DNA of 64,000 nucleotides from Ramlibacter tataouinensis (GTDB lineage Bacteria; Pseudomonadota; Gammaproteobacteria; Burkholderiales; Burkholderiaceae_C). The stretch is taken from the NCBI RefSeq assembly GCF_027941915.1, contig NZ_CP116009.1:1302001-1366000 (forward strand). The letters run 5' to 3'. Under the pieces are notes generated by a model. It had not been told where the DNA came from. It searched no databases and saw only the letters and a list, made by a program, of their open reading frames with translations. Shown piece after piece: positions 48,113-56,507 of the stretch. The position numbers and the translations under genes were made by a program. Each line of letters starts with the position of its first letter. Within the stretch, counting starts at the first letter, position 1.

Positions 48113-49040
48113 GTTGCGCTCCTTGTGTCCAGCCCTTGGGCAGGCCGGCCGGCGGCAGCATGCCGTAGAGCGGCTCGTCCGGCAGCCCTTGCGCCAGCAC
48201 CGCACGCGCCGCCAGCAGCCCTTCCAGCTGCACGCCGGTGGAGATGCCCATGGCCTCGAACATGAACACCAGGTCCTCGGTCACGACGTTGCCGGAGGCC
48301 CCGGGCGCATAGGGGCAGCCGCCCAGCCCGCCCAGCGAACTGTCGAAGGTGCGCACCCCTGCTTCGTAGGCGGCCAGGCAGTTGGCCAGCCCCAGCCCGC
48401 GCGTGTTGTGCATGTGCGCCGCACCGGCGCGGGCGCCGATCTCGCGCGCCAGGCCCGTGAACAGTCGCCGCACCTGCGCCGGGTTGGCCATGCCGGTGGT
48501 GTCGGACAGCCCCACTTCATCGACGCCGGCCCCCGCCAGCGCCACCGCCAGGGGCAGCACGTCGTCTTCGGGCACGGCCCCCTGGATCGTGCAGCCAAAC
48601 GCCGTCGACAGGCCGGCCTCCAGATGCGTTGCCGGCGCCACCGCGTTGCGCAGCTCCACGATGCGCCGGACCTCCTCCACCATCTGCTGCGGCGTCTTGC
48701 GCACGTTGGCCATCGAATGGGCTGCACTGGCCGAGACCGGCAGGGTGAGCTTGTGCACCCCGGCGTCGAACGCCGCCTGGGCGCCGCGCAGGTTGGGCGC
48801 CAGCGCCATCACGACCAGCCCCGGGTGGGTGCGGGCATGGCGCACCACCTCGGCGGTGTCGGCCAGCTGGGGCAGGCGATCGGCGGGCACGAACGAGCCG
48901 ACCTCGATCTCGCGCACGCCCGCCGCGTAGAGCGCATCGATCCAGCGCAGCTTGGCAGCGGTGGGCATGGTCGCCGAGACCGACTGCAGGCCATCGCGCG
49001 GGCCGACTTCGCTGATCAAAACGGAGGAAATTTTCGACAC
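48105..49040 (-). CDS. Hydroxymethylglutaryl-CoA lyase family protein
   Basis: A 311-residue TIM-barrel lyase of the HMGL family. Visible: SEVGPRDGLQ at the N-terminus, LSTAFGCTIQG, the metal-binding HMHNTRGLGLANCLAAYEAG, and the catalytic-cysteine loop GLGGCPYAPGASGNVVTED. HMG-CoA lyase cleaves HMG-CoA to acetyl-CoA and acetoacetate; bacterial relatives cleave citramalyl-CoA and similar. The start is GTG 49040 with no clear ribosome site. First gene of the minus-strand pair, divergent from iclR across 83 bp. Confidence 0.9.
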   Translation of the reverse strand: MSKISSVLISEVGPRDGLQSVSATMPTAAKLRWIDALYAAGVREIEVGSFVPADRLPQLADTAEVVRHARTHPGLVVMALAPNLRGAQAAFDAGVHKLTLPVSASAAHSMANVRKTPQQMVEEVRRIVELRNAVAPATHLEAGLSTAFGCTIQGAVPEDDVLPLAVALAGAGVDEVGLSDTTGMANPAQVRRLFTGLAREIGARAGAAHMHNTRGLGLANCLAAYEAGVRTFDSSLGGLGGCPYAPGASGNVVTEDLVFMFEAMGISTGVQLEGLLAARAVLAQGLPDEPLYGMLPPAGLPKGWTQGAQHG

Positions 49041-49123
49041 CGGTGTTCTATCTTGGGGAATATCGTTCTACTATACGAATGATACCTGAGCCGACATGGC
49101 TTGCCACCCGCCGGAGAACCACC
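49041..49123. promoter_or_regulatory. Divergent promoter with IclR-type half-sites
   Basis: The gap between the lyase gene and iclR contains GTTCTAT (49044-49050) and a near-palindromic GTTCTACTATACGAAT just after it. Both resemble the perfect palindrome at 49918, so the IclR protein probably controls both directions here and itself. Confidence 0.5.
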
Positions 49124-49855
49124 ATGCCCCGCAAAGCCCGCCAAGACTCCCTCGCCGATGGCGATGCCGCGCCCGGAGGGGTGGCCGCCGTCGACCGCGC
49201 GTTGACCTTGCTCGCCGCCTTCCAGTCCGGCGACACCGCCCTGTCGCTGACCGAGCTGTCGGCTCGCACGCAGCTGTACAAGAGCACCGCGCTGCGGCTG
49301 ATCGCCTCGCTGGAGCACGGCCGCCTGCTGCAGAAACTGGATGACGGGCGCTATGCGCTGAGCAGCGAGATCGCGCGGCTGCACGGCATCTATGCCGCCT
49401 CCTTCACGCTGGACCGCACGGTCATGCCGGTGCTGCGCAGCCTGGTGGCGCAAACCGGGGAGAGCGCGGCCTACCACGTGCGCCAGGGCGATGCGCGCCT
49501 GTGCCTGTACCGGGTCGACTCGCCGCACCCGGTGCGCGACCACATCAGGGCCGGCGACATCCTGCCCCCCGACAAGGGCACGGGCGCACGGGTGCTGATC
49601 GCGTTCGACCCGACGCGCAGCCAGTCGGCCAGCGCCGCCGATCGCAAGCGCTACGCCCAGATCCGCGAGCAGGGCTACTGCATGGCGGTCGGCGACCGGC
49701 TGGCCGAGCTGGCGGGCATCTCCGCGCCCGTGTTCCATGCCAACGGCCAGCTGGCCGCGGCCCTGACCCTGACCATGCCCGTGCACCGCTATCACGAAGG
49801 CTTCATCCGGCTGGTGGTGCAGGCCGCGCGCACGCTCTCGAGCCGCATGGCCTGA
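49124..49855 (+). CDS. IclR-family transcriptional regulator
   Basis: A 243-residue IclR regulator. N-terminal winged helix with AVDRALTLLAAFQSGDTALS, LTELSARTQLYKSTALRLIA and YALSSEIARLHG. Effector domain with AYHVRQGDARLCLYRVDSPH, PPDKGTGARVLIAF and a closing AAALTLTMPVHRYHEGFI. These dimers bind small acids and act as repressor or activator. ATG 49124 has GGAG upstream. It sits between the CoA-transferase/lyase pair and the isochorismatase-tctC pair; palindromes on both sides suggest it controls all three units. Confidence 0.93.
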   Translation: MPRKARQDSLADGDAAPGGVAAVDRALTLLAAFQSGDTALSLTELSARTQLYKSTALRLIASLEHGRLLQKLDDGRYALSSEIARLHGIYAASFTLDRTVMPVLRSLVAQTGESAAYHVRQGDARLCLYRVDSPHPVRDHIRAGDILPPDKGTGARVLIAFDPTRSQSASAADRKRYAQIREQGYCMAVGDRLAELAGISAPVFHANGQLAAALTLTMPVHRYHEGFIRLVVQAARTLSSRMA

Positions 49856-49917
49856 CCGGTCCAGCCGCGGCACCCCGGGCTTCCGCGAAATTGCTGGGTA
49901 CAATGAAAACGAACACA

Positions 49918-49934
49918 GTTCTATTCTATAGAAC
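49918..49934 (+). promoter_or_regulatory. IclR-type operator upstream of the isochorismatase-tctC operon
   Basis: GTTCTAT-TCT-ATAGAAC, a perfect 7-bp inverted repeat with 3-nt spacer, 57 bp before the start at 49992. The same half-site occurs upstream of iclR, so this is probably the IclR site. Confidence 0.6.
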
Positions 49935-49991
49935 ATAGGCAGCCGCATCCATCGCCACGGGGTGCGGCCCTCGCACCTGATGGAGACCGAC

Positions 49992-50720
49992 ATGGAAGCA
50001 GGCTGGAACCGGTTCTTGACCGAGCGCGATCGACAACACCTCCAGAGCTGGGGCAAGGCCTCGGCCGACCCGTTGGGGCGCAAGCCCGTGCTGGTGGTGA
50101 TCGACGTGTACTACGCGTCCGTGGGGCACGAGCGGCTGCCCCTGCTGGAGTCGGTGCAGCAATGGCCCATGAGCTGCGGACTGGAAGGCTGGGCCGCCAT
50201 CGACCGCATGGTTCCCCTGATTGCCGCGGCGCGCGCGCAGGGCGTGCCGGTGGTCTATGTGCGCAACAACGCGCGCTTTCCCAGCGACCCGCTGCGCGTG
50301 GCCGAGCGCGGCGCCCGCCCGCGCACCCCCAGCCCCAGCCTGCCGCCCGAGGTGCGCGCCCGCGCCAACGAGATCGTGGCCGAGGTCGCCCCGCGCGAAG
50401 GTGAACTGGTCATCGAGAAGGCCGCCCCCAGCGCCTTTGCCGGCACCCCCCTGGCGCATTACCTGCGCCTGTGCGACGCCGACACTGTGCTGGTGTGCGG
50501 AGAAACCACCAGCGGCTGCGTGCGTGCGTCGGTGGTGGACGCCCAGACCGAGCGCTACCGCGTCGGCGTGGTGGGCGACTGCTGCTACGACCGCACCGAG
50601 GCCTCGCACTGGATCAACCTGTTCGACATGCACCAGAAGTACGCGGAAGTCATCGACTGCAATGCCGCCGTCGCCTACCTCGAAGGCCTGCGCGCGCCCG
50701 CCGCGGCCACTGCCGCCTGA
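49992..50720 (+). CDS. Isochorismatase-family cysteine hydrolase
   Basis: A 242-residue hydrolase. The triad is visible: Asp in VLVVIDVYYASVG, Lys in ELVIEKAAPSAFAGT and nucleophile Cys in VLVCGETTSGCVRASVVDA. These enzymes hydrolyse amide or imide bonds (carbamoyl-sarcosine, nicotinamide, ureidoacrylate and so on); the long N-terminal part and VDAQTERYRVGVVGDCC resemble the N-carbamoylsarcosine amidase subgroup. ATG 49992 has GGAGACCGAC upstream. The tctC gene starts 38 bp later; together they look like uptake plus hydrolysis of one compound. Confidence 0.86.
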   Translation: MEAGWNRFLTERDRQHLQSWGKASADPLGRKPVLVVIDVYYASVGHERLPLLESVQQWPMSCGLEGWAAIDRMVPLIAAARAQGVPVVYVRNNARFPSDPLRVAERGARPRTPSPSLPPEVRARANEIVAEVAPREGELVIEKAAPSAFAGTPLAHYLRLCDADTVLVCGETTSGCVRASVVDAQTERYRVGVVGDCCYDRTEASHWINLFDMHQKYAEVIDCNAAVAYLEGLRAPAAATAA

Positions 50721-50758
50721 CCCATCCTCCATCCACCTTTTTGCAAGGAGCCTTCGCG

Positions 50759-51733
50759 TTGATTAAGAGAAGAAACTGGATCCGTGGCGCCGCCACGCTG
50801 GGCATGGCGGCCGCCATCATCCCGACCGCCGGCTGGGCGCAGGGGCGCACCGCGCGGATCGTCGTGCCCTACCCGCCCGGCGGTGGCGTCGATGCCGCGG
50901 CCCGCACGGTCAGCGATGCCATCTCGGAGGCCCTGGGCATGCCGGTGATCGTCGAGAACCGCCCCGGTGCCGGCGGCAACATCGCCATGGAACAGGTGGC
51001 CCGCGCGCCCGCCGACGGCACCACTTTCATCATGACGGCCGCCGGACCGGGTGCGATCAACGTGTCGCTCTACCCGGCGCTCAAGTTCGATCCCGAGAAG
51101 GATTTCGAGCCGGTCGTGCGCGTGGCGTCGACGGTGTTCATCGTTTGCGTGCCGGCAGCGTCGCCGGCGCAGACGCTGCAGCAGCTGCTGGCACAGGCCA
51201 AGGCCCGGCCCGGCACGCTCTCCTTCGCCAGCGTGGGCACCGGCGCCACCTCGCACCTGGCCGTCGAGCTGCTCAAGGCCCAGGCCGGCGTGAACATGGT
51301 GCACATCCCGTACAAGGGCACCGGCCCCGCCATGACCGACCTGATCGGCGGCCATGTCTCGATGATGTTCGTCGATGCGATCGCCGGCGCCCCGCACCTG
51401 AAGTCCGGCAAGCTGCGCGGCCTGGCGGTGACCAGCGAACGGCGCCTGCCAGAACTGCCCGAACTGCCCACCGTGAGCGAGGCCGGCGTTCCCGGCTTTG
51501 CCGCCGTGGGCTGGAGCGGGTTGCTGGCGCCGCGCGGCACGCCCGAGGCCATCGTGCGCCGCGTCAACGAGGCCGTGGCCAGGATCCTGCCGCGGCCCGA
51601 GGTGGCCGCCAAGCTGGGCGGCAATGGTTCGGAATTCGGCAAGAACACGCCGGCCGAGTTCGCCGCGTTCCTGCGCGCCGACATTGCACGGTGGAAGAAA
51701 GCCATCGAGGTGTCCGGCACCAAGCTCGACTGA
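50759..51733 (+). CDS. Tripartite tricarboxylate transporter substrate-binding protein (Bug/TctC)
   Basis: A 324-residue periplasmic receptor with a signal peptide (KRRNWIRGAATLGMAAAIIP...GWAQ). Blocks: ARIVVPYPPGGGVDAAARTV, PVIVENRPGAGGNIAMEQVA, VHIPYKGTGPAMTDLIGGHV. The start is TTG 50759 (no ATG before the signal peptide), with AAGGAG 8 nt upstream. Partner of the isochorismatase gene. No TctAB in the window. A hairpin at 51746 may end the transcript. Confidence 0.88.
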   Translation: MIKRRNWIRGAATLGMAAAIIPTAGWAQGRTARIVVPYPPGGGVDAAARTVSDAISEALGMPVIVENRPGAGGNIAMEQVARAPADGTTFIMTAAGPGAINVSLYPALKFDPEKDFEPVVRVASTVFIVCVPAASPAQTLQQLLAQAKARPGTLSFASVGTGATSHLAVELLKAQAGVNMVHIPYKGTGPAMTDLIGGHVSMMFVDAIAGAPHLKSGKLRGLAVTSERRLPELPELPTVSEAGVPGFAAVGWSGLLAPRGTPEAIVRRVNEAVARILPRPEVAAKLGGNGSEFGKNTPAEFAAFLRADIARWKKAIEVSGTKLD

Positions 51734-51745
51734 GCCGGCTGCCAA

Positions 51746-51770
51746 CGCGCCACGCCGACCGTGTGGCGCG
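51746..51770 (+). terminator. Possible terminator hairpin after the tctC gene at 50759
   Basis: CGCGCCAC and GTGGCGCG form an 8-bp stem around a 9-nt loop, 12 bp after the stop. No T-tract follows, so it is weaker than an intrinsic terminator. Confidence 0.35.
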
Positions 51771-51849
51771 CCACCGCCAAGGTCCCGGCACGCCGCCGGG
51801 TTGCCGGGTTGATCGGCCCGGCCTGGTGCCCTCTCGCGCCGGAGACGAA

Positions 51850-51872
51850 AACGGCCGCTCGCGGCGGCCGTT
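51850..51872 (-). terminator. Intrinsic terminator of the HU-like gene
   Basis: AACGGCCGC and GCGGCCGTT form a 9-bp stem around TCGCG. Read on the minus strand it is followed by TTTTCGTC, a T-rich end, 20 bp after the HU-like stop. Confidence 0.75.
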
Positions 51873-51892
51873 CCCTGCTGCGCCCGAAAGCG

Positions 51893-52372
51893 TCAGAGCA
51901 CCGCGTCCTTCAGCTTCTTGAGCGGACGCACCTTGAGCTTCACCGTGGCGGGCTTGGCCTTGAAGACCGTCTCTTCCTTGGTGAAGGGGTTGATGCCCTT
52001 GCGGGCTTTGCGGGCCGGCACGGCCACTGCGGTCACCTTCAGCAGGCCGGGCAGCACGAACGCACCGGCGCCCTTCTTGTTGATGGACGCCGCCATCGTG
52101 CCTTCCAGGGCTGCCAGGACGGCCTTGACCGCCTTGGGCTCGACGCCCGAGGCCTCGGCCAGGTGGCTCACCAGGCCCGTCTTGTTCAACGTTTCCTTGA
52201 TCGGCTTCATCGTGCCGGCTGCCGGCTTCGCGGCGGCCTTGGGCGCCTTCGCAGCAGCCTTCGGTGCCTTCGCGGCAGCCTTGGGCGCCTTCGCAGCAGC
52301 CTTGGGCGCCTTCGCGCTGGTGGTCTTGGCCTTCTTGGGGGCGGCCGGCTTGGCCTTCTTTGCGGTTGCCAT
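51893..52372 (-). CDS. HU-like DNA-binding protein with Lys/Ala-rich repeat tail
   Basis: A 159-residue protein. Residues about 1-65 are a Lys/Ala/Pro repeat (APKAAAK and AKAPKAA units, five or more copies), like eukaryotic H1 tails. About 70-155 is an HU/IHF-type domain (KPIKETLNKTGLVSHLAEAS, KAVLAALEGTMAASINKKG, AFVLPGLLKVTAVAVPARKA, NPFTKEE). It is probably a nucleoid protein that binds and compacts DNA. ATG 52372 is chosen; ATG 52378 is the alternative. A palindrome lies upstream and a terminator downstream. Confidence 0.9.
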   Translation of the reverse strand: MATAKKAKPAAPKKAKTTSAKAPKAAAKAPKAAAKAPKAAAKAPKAAAKPAAGTMKPIKETLNKTGLVSHLAEASGVEPKAVKAVLAALEGTMAASINKKGAGAFVLPGLLKVTAVAVPARKARKGINPFTKEETVFKAKPATVKLKVRPLKKLKDAVL

Positions 52373-52392
52373 GTACATCCGTGTTGTTGATG

Positions 52393-52408
52393 CCTCGGAC
52401 ATCCGAGG
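52393..52408. promoter_or_regulatory. Palindrome upstream of the HU-like gene
   Basis: CCTCGGA-CA-TCCGAGG, a perfect 7-bp inverted repeat 20 bp before the start. It could be an operator or a structure in the mRNA leader. Confidence 0.4.
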
Positions 52409-52577
52409 TACGCGCGATTCTAGGCAAGCGCCAGCCCCTGCGGCAGCTGCAATGGCGGCCCGTGCAGCCGCTGCGCTCAACCGGCCGTTCGCCAGCGCGA
52501 CGGCACGGCGCTCGGTTGCGGGCCGCGCCTGCAACCGAGCACGCAGCGCCGCTGCTGCCGCGGCTTAGACTTGGCCA

Positions 52578-54011
52578 GTGAGTCAAGACAACGAGAGCGG
52601 AGGGGAGGCCTCTGCGCGCAGGCCCGCGGTGCCCGACGGGCTGCCGGTTCCGGATCGCTACTGGGCCATGGCGGCGAGCCTGCTGGGCATCGCGGTTTCC
52701 GTGGTCGACGGCAGCATCGTCAACCTCGCACTGCCCGACATCACGCGCGACCTGGGCGCGTCCGCCTCGGCGTCGGTCTGGGTCGTGACGGCCTACCAGC
52801 TCGCCACCCTGGGCCTGTTGCTGCCCTTCGCGAGTCTCGGCGAGCGGCTCGGCTACCGCCGCGTCTATCTGTGCGGCCTGGGGCTGTTCACGATCGCCTC
52901 CCTCGGCTGCGTCACTGCGGTGAACCTCCCGATGCTGGCGGCGGCACGGGCCGTCCAGGGGATCGGTGCGGCCGGCATGATGGCCGTCAACGCGGCACTG
53001 GTGCGGCTGATCTATCCGGCCGACAGGCTCGGGCGCGGCATCGCCCTCAATTCCGTGGTGGTGGCGACATCGTCCGTCGCCGGTCCCACCATCGCTGCGG
53101 CCGTGCTGTCGGTCGCGTCCTGGCAGTGGCTGTTCGCGGTCAACCTCCCGCTGTGCCTGACGGTACTCTGGCTGGCCCGGCGATCCCTGCCGCACAGTCC
53201 CCGGCACGCGGCGGGCCCGCTGCGGCTGGCCGACGCGGGCCTCAACATCCTGATGTTCTCGCTGCTGTTCCTGGGCGCCGACGCGGTGGGGGCGCGCAGT
53301 GGAGCGGAACACGCCGCGCCCGCCTCGGTCGGGATTGCGCTGCTCGCAGCCGGCATCGGTGTCGGCGTCTTCTATGTGCGCCGGCAGCTGGACCAGCCTC
53401 GCCCGCTGTTTCCCGTGGACTTGCTGCGCATCCGGGTGTTCGCGCTGTCGATGTGCACCTCGGTCACAGCCTTCGCGGCGCAGACCCTGGCCTTCGTGGC
53501 CTTGCCGTTCCTGCTGCTCGAAGCCCAGGGGCGCAGCCACCTCCAGGCCGGCCTGGTGATCACGGCCTGGCCGCTGGCCACCGTCTGCCTGGCGCCGCTG
53601 GCCGGGCGCCTGATCGCACGCTATCCGGGCGGGTTGCTGGGCGGCGTCGGGCTCGGCTTGATGTCGCTGGGGCTGGCCGCCCTGGCCACCCTGCCCGCGC
53701 AGGCTTCGGCCCTGGACATGGCCTGGCGATTGGTGCTCTGCGGCGCGGGATTCGGGCTCTTCCAGTCACCCAACAACCACACCATCATCACCAGCGCCCC
53801 GCTCGCGCGAGCCGGCGCCGCCAGCGGCATGCTGGGCTCCGCCCGCCTGACCGGCCAGTCGACCGGCGCGGTGATGGTGGGGGTGATCTTCGGCCTGGTG
53901 GGCGTTCACGATGGGCGTGGGCCCTTCATCGCGCTCGCGGCCGCGGCCGTGTTGGCGGGAGTCGCGGCCCTGTTCAGCGCGCTGCGCCTGCGTGGCGCGC
54001 GCCCCTTGTGA
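52578..54011 (+). CDS. MFS transporter, DHA2 (14-TM) drug-efflux type
   Basis: A 477-residue membrane protein with about 14 hydrophobic segments. The motif SVVDGSIVNLALPDITRDLG near TM1 and ERLGYRRVYLCGLGLFTIAS (motif A-like) are typical of DHA2 exporters such as EmrB relatives. FVALPFLLLEAQGRSHLQAG and MVGVIFGLVGVHDG mark later helices. Probable proton-driven efflux; drug unknown. The start GTG 52578 is the only candidate before the first TM. Divergent from the HU-like gene. Confidence 0.86.
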   Translation: MSQDNESGGEASARRPAVPDGLPVPDRYWAMAASLLGIAVSVVDGSIVNLALPDITRDLGASASASVWVVTAYQLATLGLLLPFASLGERLGYRRVYLCGLGLFTIASLGCVTAVNLPMLAAARAVQGIGAAGMMAVNAALVRLIYPADRLGRGIALNSVVVATSSVAGPTIAAAVLSVASWQWLFAVNLPLCLTVLWLARRSLPHSPRHAAGPLRLADAGLNILMFSLLFLGADAVGARSGAEHAAPASVGIALLAAGIGVGVFYVRRQLDQPRPLFPVDLLRIRVFALSMCTSVTAFAAQTLAFVALPFLLLEAQGRSHLQAGLVITAWPLATVCLAPLAGRLIARYPGGLLGGVGLGLMSLGLAALATLPAQASALDMAWRLVLCGAGFGLFQSPNNHTIITSAPLARAGAASGMLGSARLTGQSTGAVMVGVIFGLVGVHDGRGPFIALAAAAVLAGVAALFSALRLRGARPL

Positions 54012-54148
54012 TGGGGTGAACGGCACCGGCAAGACCGGGGATCGGCCGCAGTACCCAGCCCCGGCGACACACGGCGGAGGGAGCCGGGCATGCCGGCCAT
54101 GTCCCGGAAGTGAAGCAGAGTGGCTGGCCTGGGTGCTAGTGTTCGTGC

Positions 54149-54832
54149 ATGACCACGGAACGCATCACCCTCTACTCGGGACCTCTGAGCATGTTCGGCG
54201 CGAAAGTGCAGATTGCCGCGCTCGAGAAAGGCATCGAGTTCGACCTGGTGATGGTGCCATTCGATTTCCACGCGCTCTACGCGCCGAAACACCCGCAAGT
54301 GCTGCGGATCAACCCGAAGGGCCAGGTTCCGGTGCTGGTGCATGGCGACCTCGAACTGTTCGATTCGACCCAGATCTTCGAGTACTTCGAGGACATGCAG
54401 CCGTCGCCCCCACTGTGGCCGCGCGACGCGCGCGATCGAGCCCGCGCACGGCTGCTGGAACTGCAGTCGGACGAGGTGTACTTCCCGCATGTGGTGCGCC
54501 TCATGGGCCTGCAGGACCACCTGCAGGAGCCGCCTGCGCAAGCCGCCATCGTTGCCGCCCGTGCCTTCCACGAGTCGCTGGAAGCGCAGCTCGCCGATGG
54601 CCGCGCGTGGCTGTCGGGGGAATTCACCTATGCCGACATTGCGTTCTACATGGCTGCGCTTTTCGGCGAACGCCAGGGCGCGACACTGACCGAAGCCACC
54701 CCGCGCCTCAGGACGTGGCGCGATCGCATGTCGGACCGTGAGCCGGTCCGCCAGGTCGCGGGAGCCATGGCGGCCTGGCTGCTGGCAGCCGGGCGGCCCT
54801 TGCCGCCATTCATGAAGGAACTGCTGGGCTGA
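54149..54832 (+). CDS. Glutathione S-transferase family protein
   Basis: A 227-residue cytosolic GST. N-terminal thioredoxin-fold with YSGPLSMFGAKVQIAALEKG, the cis-proline block NPKGQVPVLVHGDLELFDST and QIFEYFED; C-terminal helical domain with SGEFTYADIAFYMAALFGE. The Ser of SGPLSMF is the candidate glutathione-activating residue. It conjugates or reduces electrophiles; substrate not known. Start ATG 54149. Single gene. Confidence 0.9.
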   Translation: MTTERITLYSGPLSMFGAKVQIAALEKGIEFDLVMVPFDFHALYAPKHPQVLRINPKGQVPVLVHGDLELFDSTQIFEYFEDMQPSPPLWPRDARDRARARLLELQSDEVYFPHVVRLMGLQDHLQEPPAQAAIVAARAFHESLEAQLADGRAWLSGEFTYADIAFYMAALFGERQGATLTEATPRLRTWRDRMSDREPVRQVAGAMAAWLLAAGRPLPPFMKELLG

Positions 54833-54990
54833 GGCTGCGGCCGCCTGGACCCCGCCCGGCTCCCGCCGACCCCCACGAAATCCGCGCACCAGGCCGGCCG
54901 CGAGCGCAGGATTCCACCTGAGCGCCCTGCGGCGCGGAGCGGACGGACGGGCGCCCGCACGGCGGCCGGGCACGCTGCTATCGTGCCCTC

Positions 54991-55587
54991 ATGCTCGACC
55001 TCCTCGCCCTCGCCCGCCTGCACGTCGGCCCGGTCGGGCTGCGGATCCAGGCCGGCGAATGCATCGGCATCCAGGGCCGCTCGGGGTCGGGCAAGTCGAT
55101 CCTCTTGCGCATGATCGCGGACCTGGATCCGCACGCCGGCGATTGCGCGCTGGACGGCGCGCACTGCTCGGCCATGCCGGCGCCGGCGTGGCGGCGGCAG
55201 GTCACCTACGTCGCCGCGGATTCGGGCTGGTGGTCGGCCGACGTGGCGGCGCACTTCCCGGCGCCGGCGCAGACGCGCCCGCTGCTGGGGCGCGTGGGCC
55301 TGCCGGACGACGCGCTCGACTGGCCGGTGGCGCGCCTGTCCACCGGCGAGAGCCAGCGGCTGGCGCTCTTGCGCGCGATCACGCCGGACAACCGCGTGCT
55401 GCTGCTGGATGAGCCGACCTCGGGGCTGGACCCGGAAAGCCGCGACGGCATCGAGTCCCTGCTGCGCGAACAGCTGGCGGCAGGCACCGGCATCGTGCTG
55501 GTCACGCACGACCCCGGGCTCGCGGCGCGCCTGGGCCATCGGCGCTTCGCCATGGACGACGGCCGCCTGCGCGAAGTCCCGCCGTGA
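54991..55587 (+). CDS. fetA: ABC transporter ATPase, FetA-like (iron export)
   Basis: A 198-residue ABC ATPase: Walker A GRSGSGKSILLRM, Q-loop region RRQVTYVAADSGWW, signature LSTGESQRLALLRA, Walker B NRVLLLDEPTSGLDPES, H-loop VLVTHDP. Short for an ATPase but complete. It is coupled to the FetB-type permease (GTGA overlap) and so assigned as FetA of the FetAB iron exporter that guards against oxidative stress. ATG 54991. Confidence 0.88.
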   Translation: MLDLLALARLHVGPVGLRIQAGECIGIQGRSGSGKSILLRMIADLDPHAGDCALDGAHCSAMPAPAWRRQVTYVAADSGWWSADVAAHFPAPAQTRPLLGRVGLPDDALDWPVARLSTGESQRLALLRAITPDNRVLLLDEPTSGLDPESRDGIESLLREQLAAGTGIVLVTHDPGLAARLGHRRFAMDDGRLREVPP

Positions 55588-56381
55588 ACGAGCCGACCCT
55601 TGGTTACTGGGCCCTGGCCGCGGCCTCGCTGCTGGTCGTGGCCAACGCCGCGCTGTCGCTCTGGCTGGGGCTGGGCATGGGGCGCGCGCTGCTGGTCGCC
55701 GGCGCGCGCACCGCGGTGCAACTGGTGTTCGTCGGGCTGGTGCTCAGGACCGTGTTCGAACTGGGCTCGCCCTGGCTGGTGGCCGGTGTCGCCGTGGCCA
55801 TGCTGACCAGTGCGGCCTGGGAGACCCGCTCGCGGCAGAAGCGCCGCTTTGCCGGCCACTGGGGCTTCTCGCTCGGCGCCGGCACGATCTCGGTGGCGAC
55901 GCTGCCGGTGACGGCCTTGTCCATCGTGCTGCTGCGGCCCGACCCGTGGTTCGATCCGCGCTTTTCCATCCCCCTGCTCGGCATCGTGCTCGGCAGCGCC
56001 ATGAGCGGCATCAGCGTGACGCTGAACGCCTTCAACACCGCGGCGCTGCGCGAGCGGCGCGGCATCGAGGCGCGGCTGGCGCTGGGCGCGACCCGGCAGC
56101 AGGCCCTGGCCGGCGTGCGCACCGACGCGCTGCGCAGCGGCCTGATCCCGCTCATCAACCAGATGTCGGCGGCCGGCATCATCACCCTGCCGGGCATGAT
56201 GACCGGGCAGATCCTGGCCGGCATGTCGCCGTTCGAAGCCGCCAAGTACCAGATCTTCGTGCTGTTCCTGCTGGCCGGCGCCACCGGCTTCGGCGCCGCT
56301 GCGGCGGTGATGGCCGCCAGCTGGCGCGTCACCGACGCGCGGCACCGCTTGCGGCTGGACCGCATCAACGAGGCGGCCTGA
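55584..56381 (+). CDS. fetB: Iron export permease FetB-like
   Basis: A 265-residue membrane protein with about seven hydrophobic segments. FetB/YbbM-family blocks: GARTAVQLVFVGLVLRTVFE, the loop AAWETRSRQKRRF, PLLGIVLGSAMSGISVTLNA, ALGATRQQALAGVRTDALRS, GLIPLINQMSAAGIITLPGM and MMTGQILAGMSPFEAAKYQI. With FetA it pumps iron out. The start GTG 55584 overlaps the fetA stop by 4 bp. Confidence 0.9.
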   Translation: MNEPTLGYWALAAASLLVVANAALSLWLGLGMGRALLVAGARTAVQLVFVGLVLRTVFELGSPWLVAGVAVAMLTSAAWETRSRQKRRFAGHWGFSLGAGTISVATLPVTALSIVLLRPDPWFDPRFSIPLLGIVLGSAMSGISVTLNAFNTAALRERRGIEARLALGATRQQALAGVRTDALRSGLIPLINQMSAAGIITLPGMMTGQILAGMSPFEAAKYQIFVLFLLAGATGFGAAAAVMAASWRVTDARHRLRLDRINEAA

Positions 56382-56507
56382 AGGCGCAGCTCGACCGCGC
56401 GCACCGAAACAGCCGTCCCGGATGGGGCACAGCGCGCCTACCATGCAGCCAGGGCCTCGGTCGTCAGCGCCGGCTGAGCCCGGCCCCATCGCACGGAGGG
56501 TCGTGCC

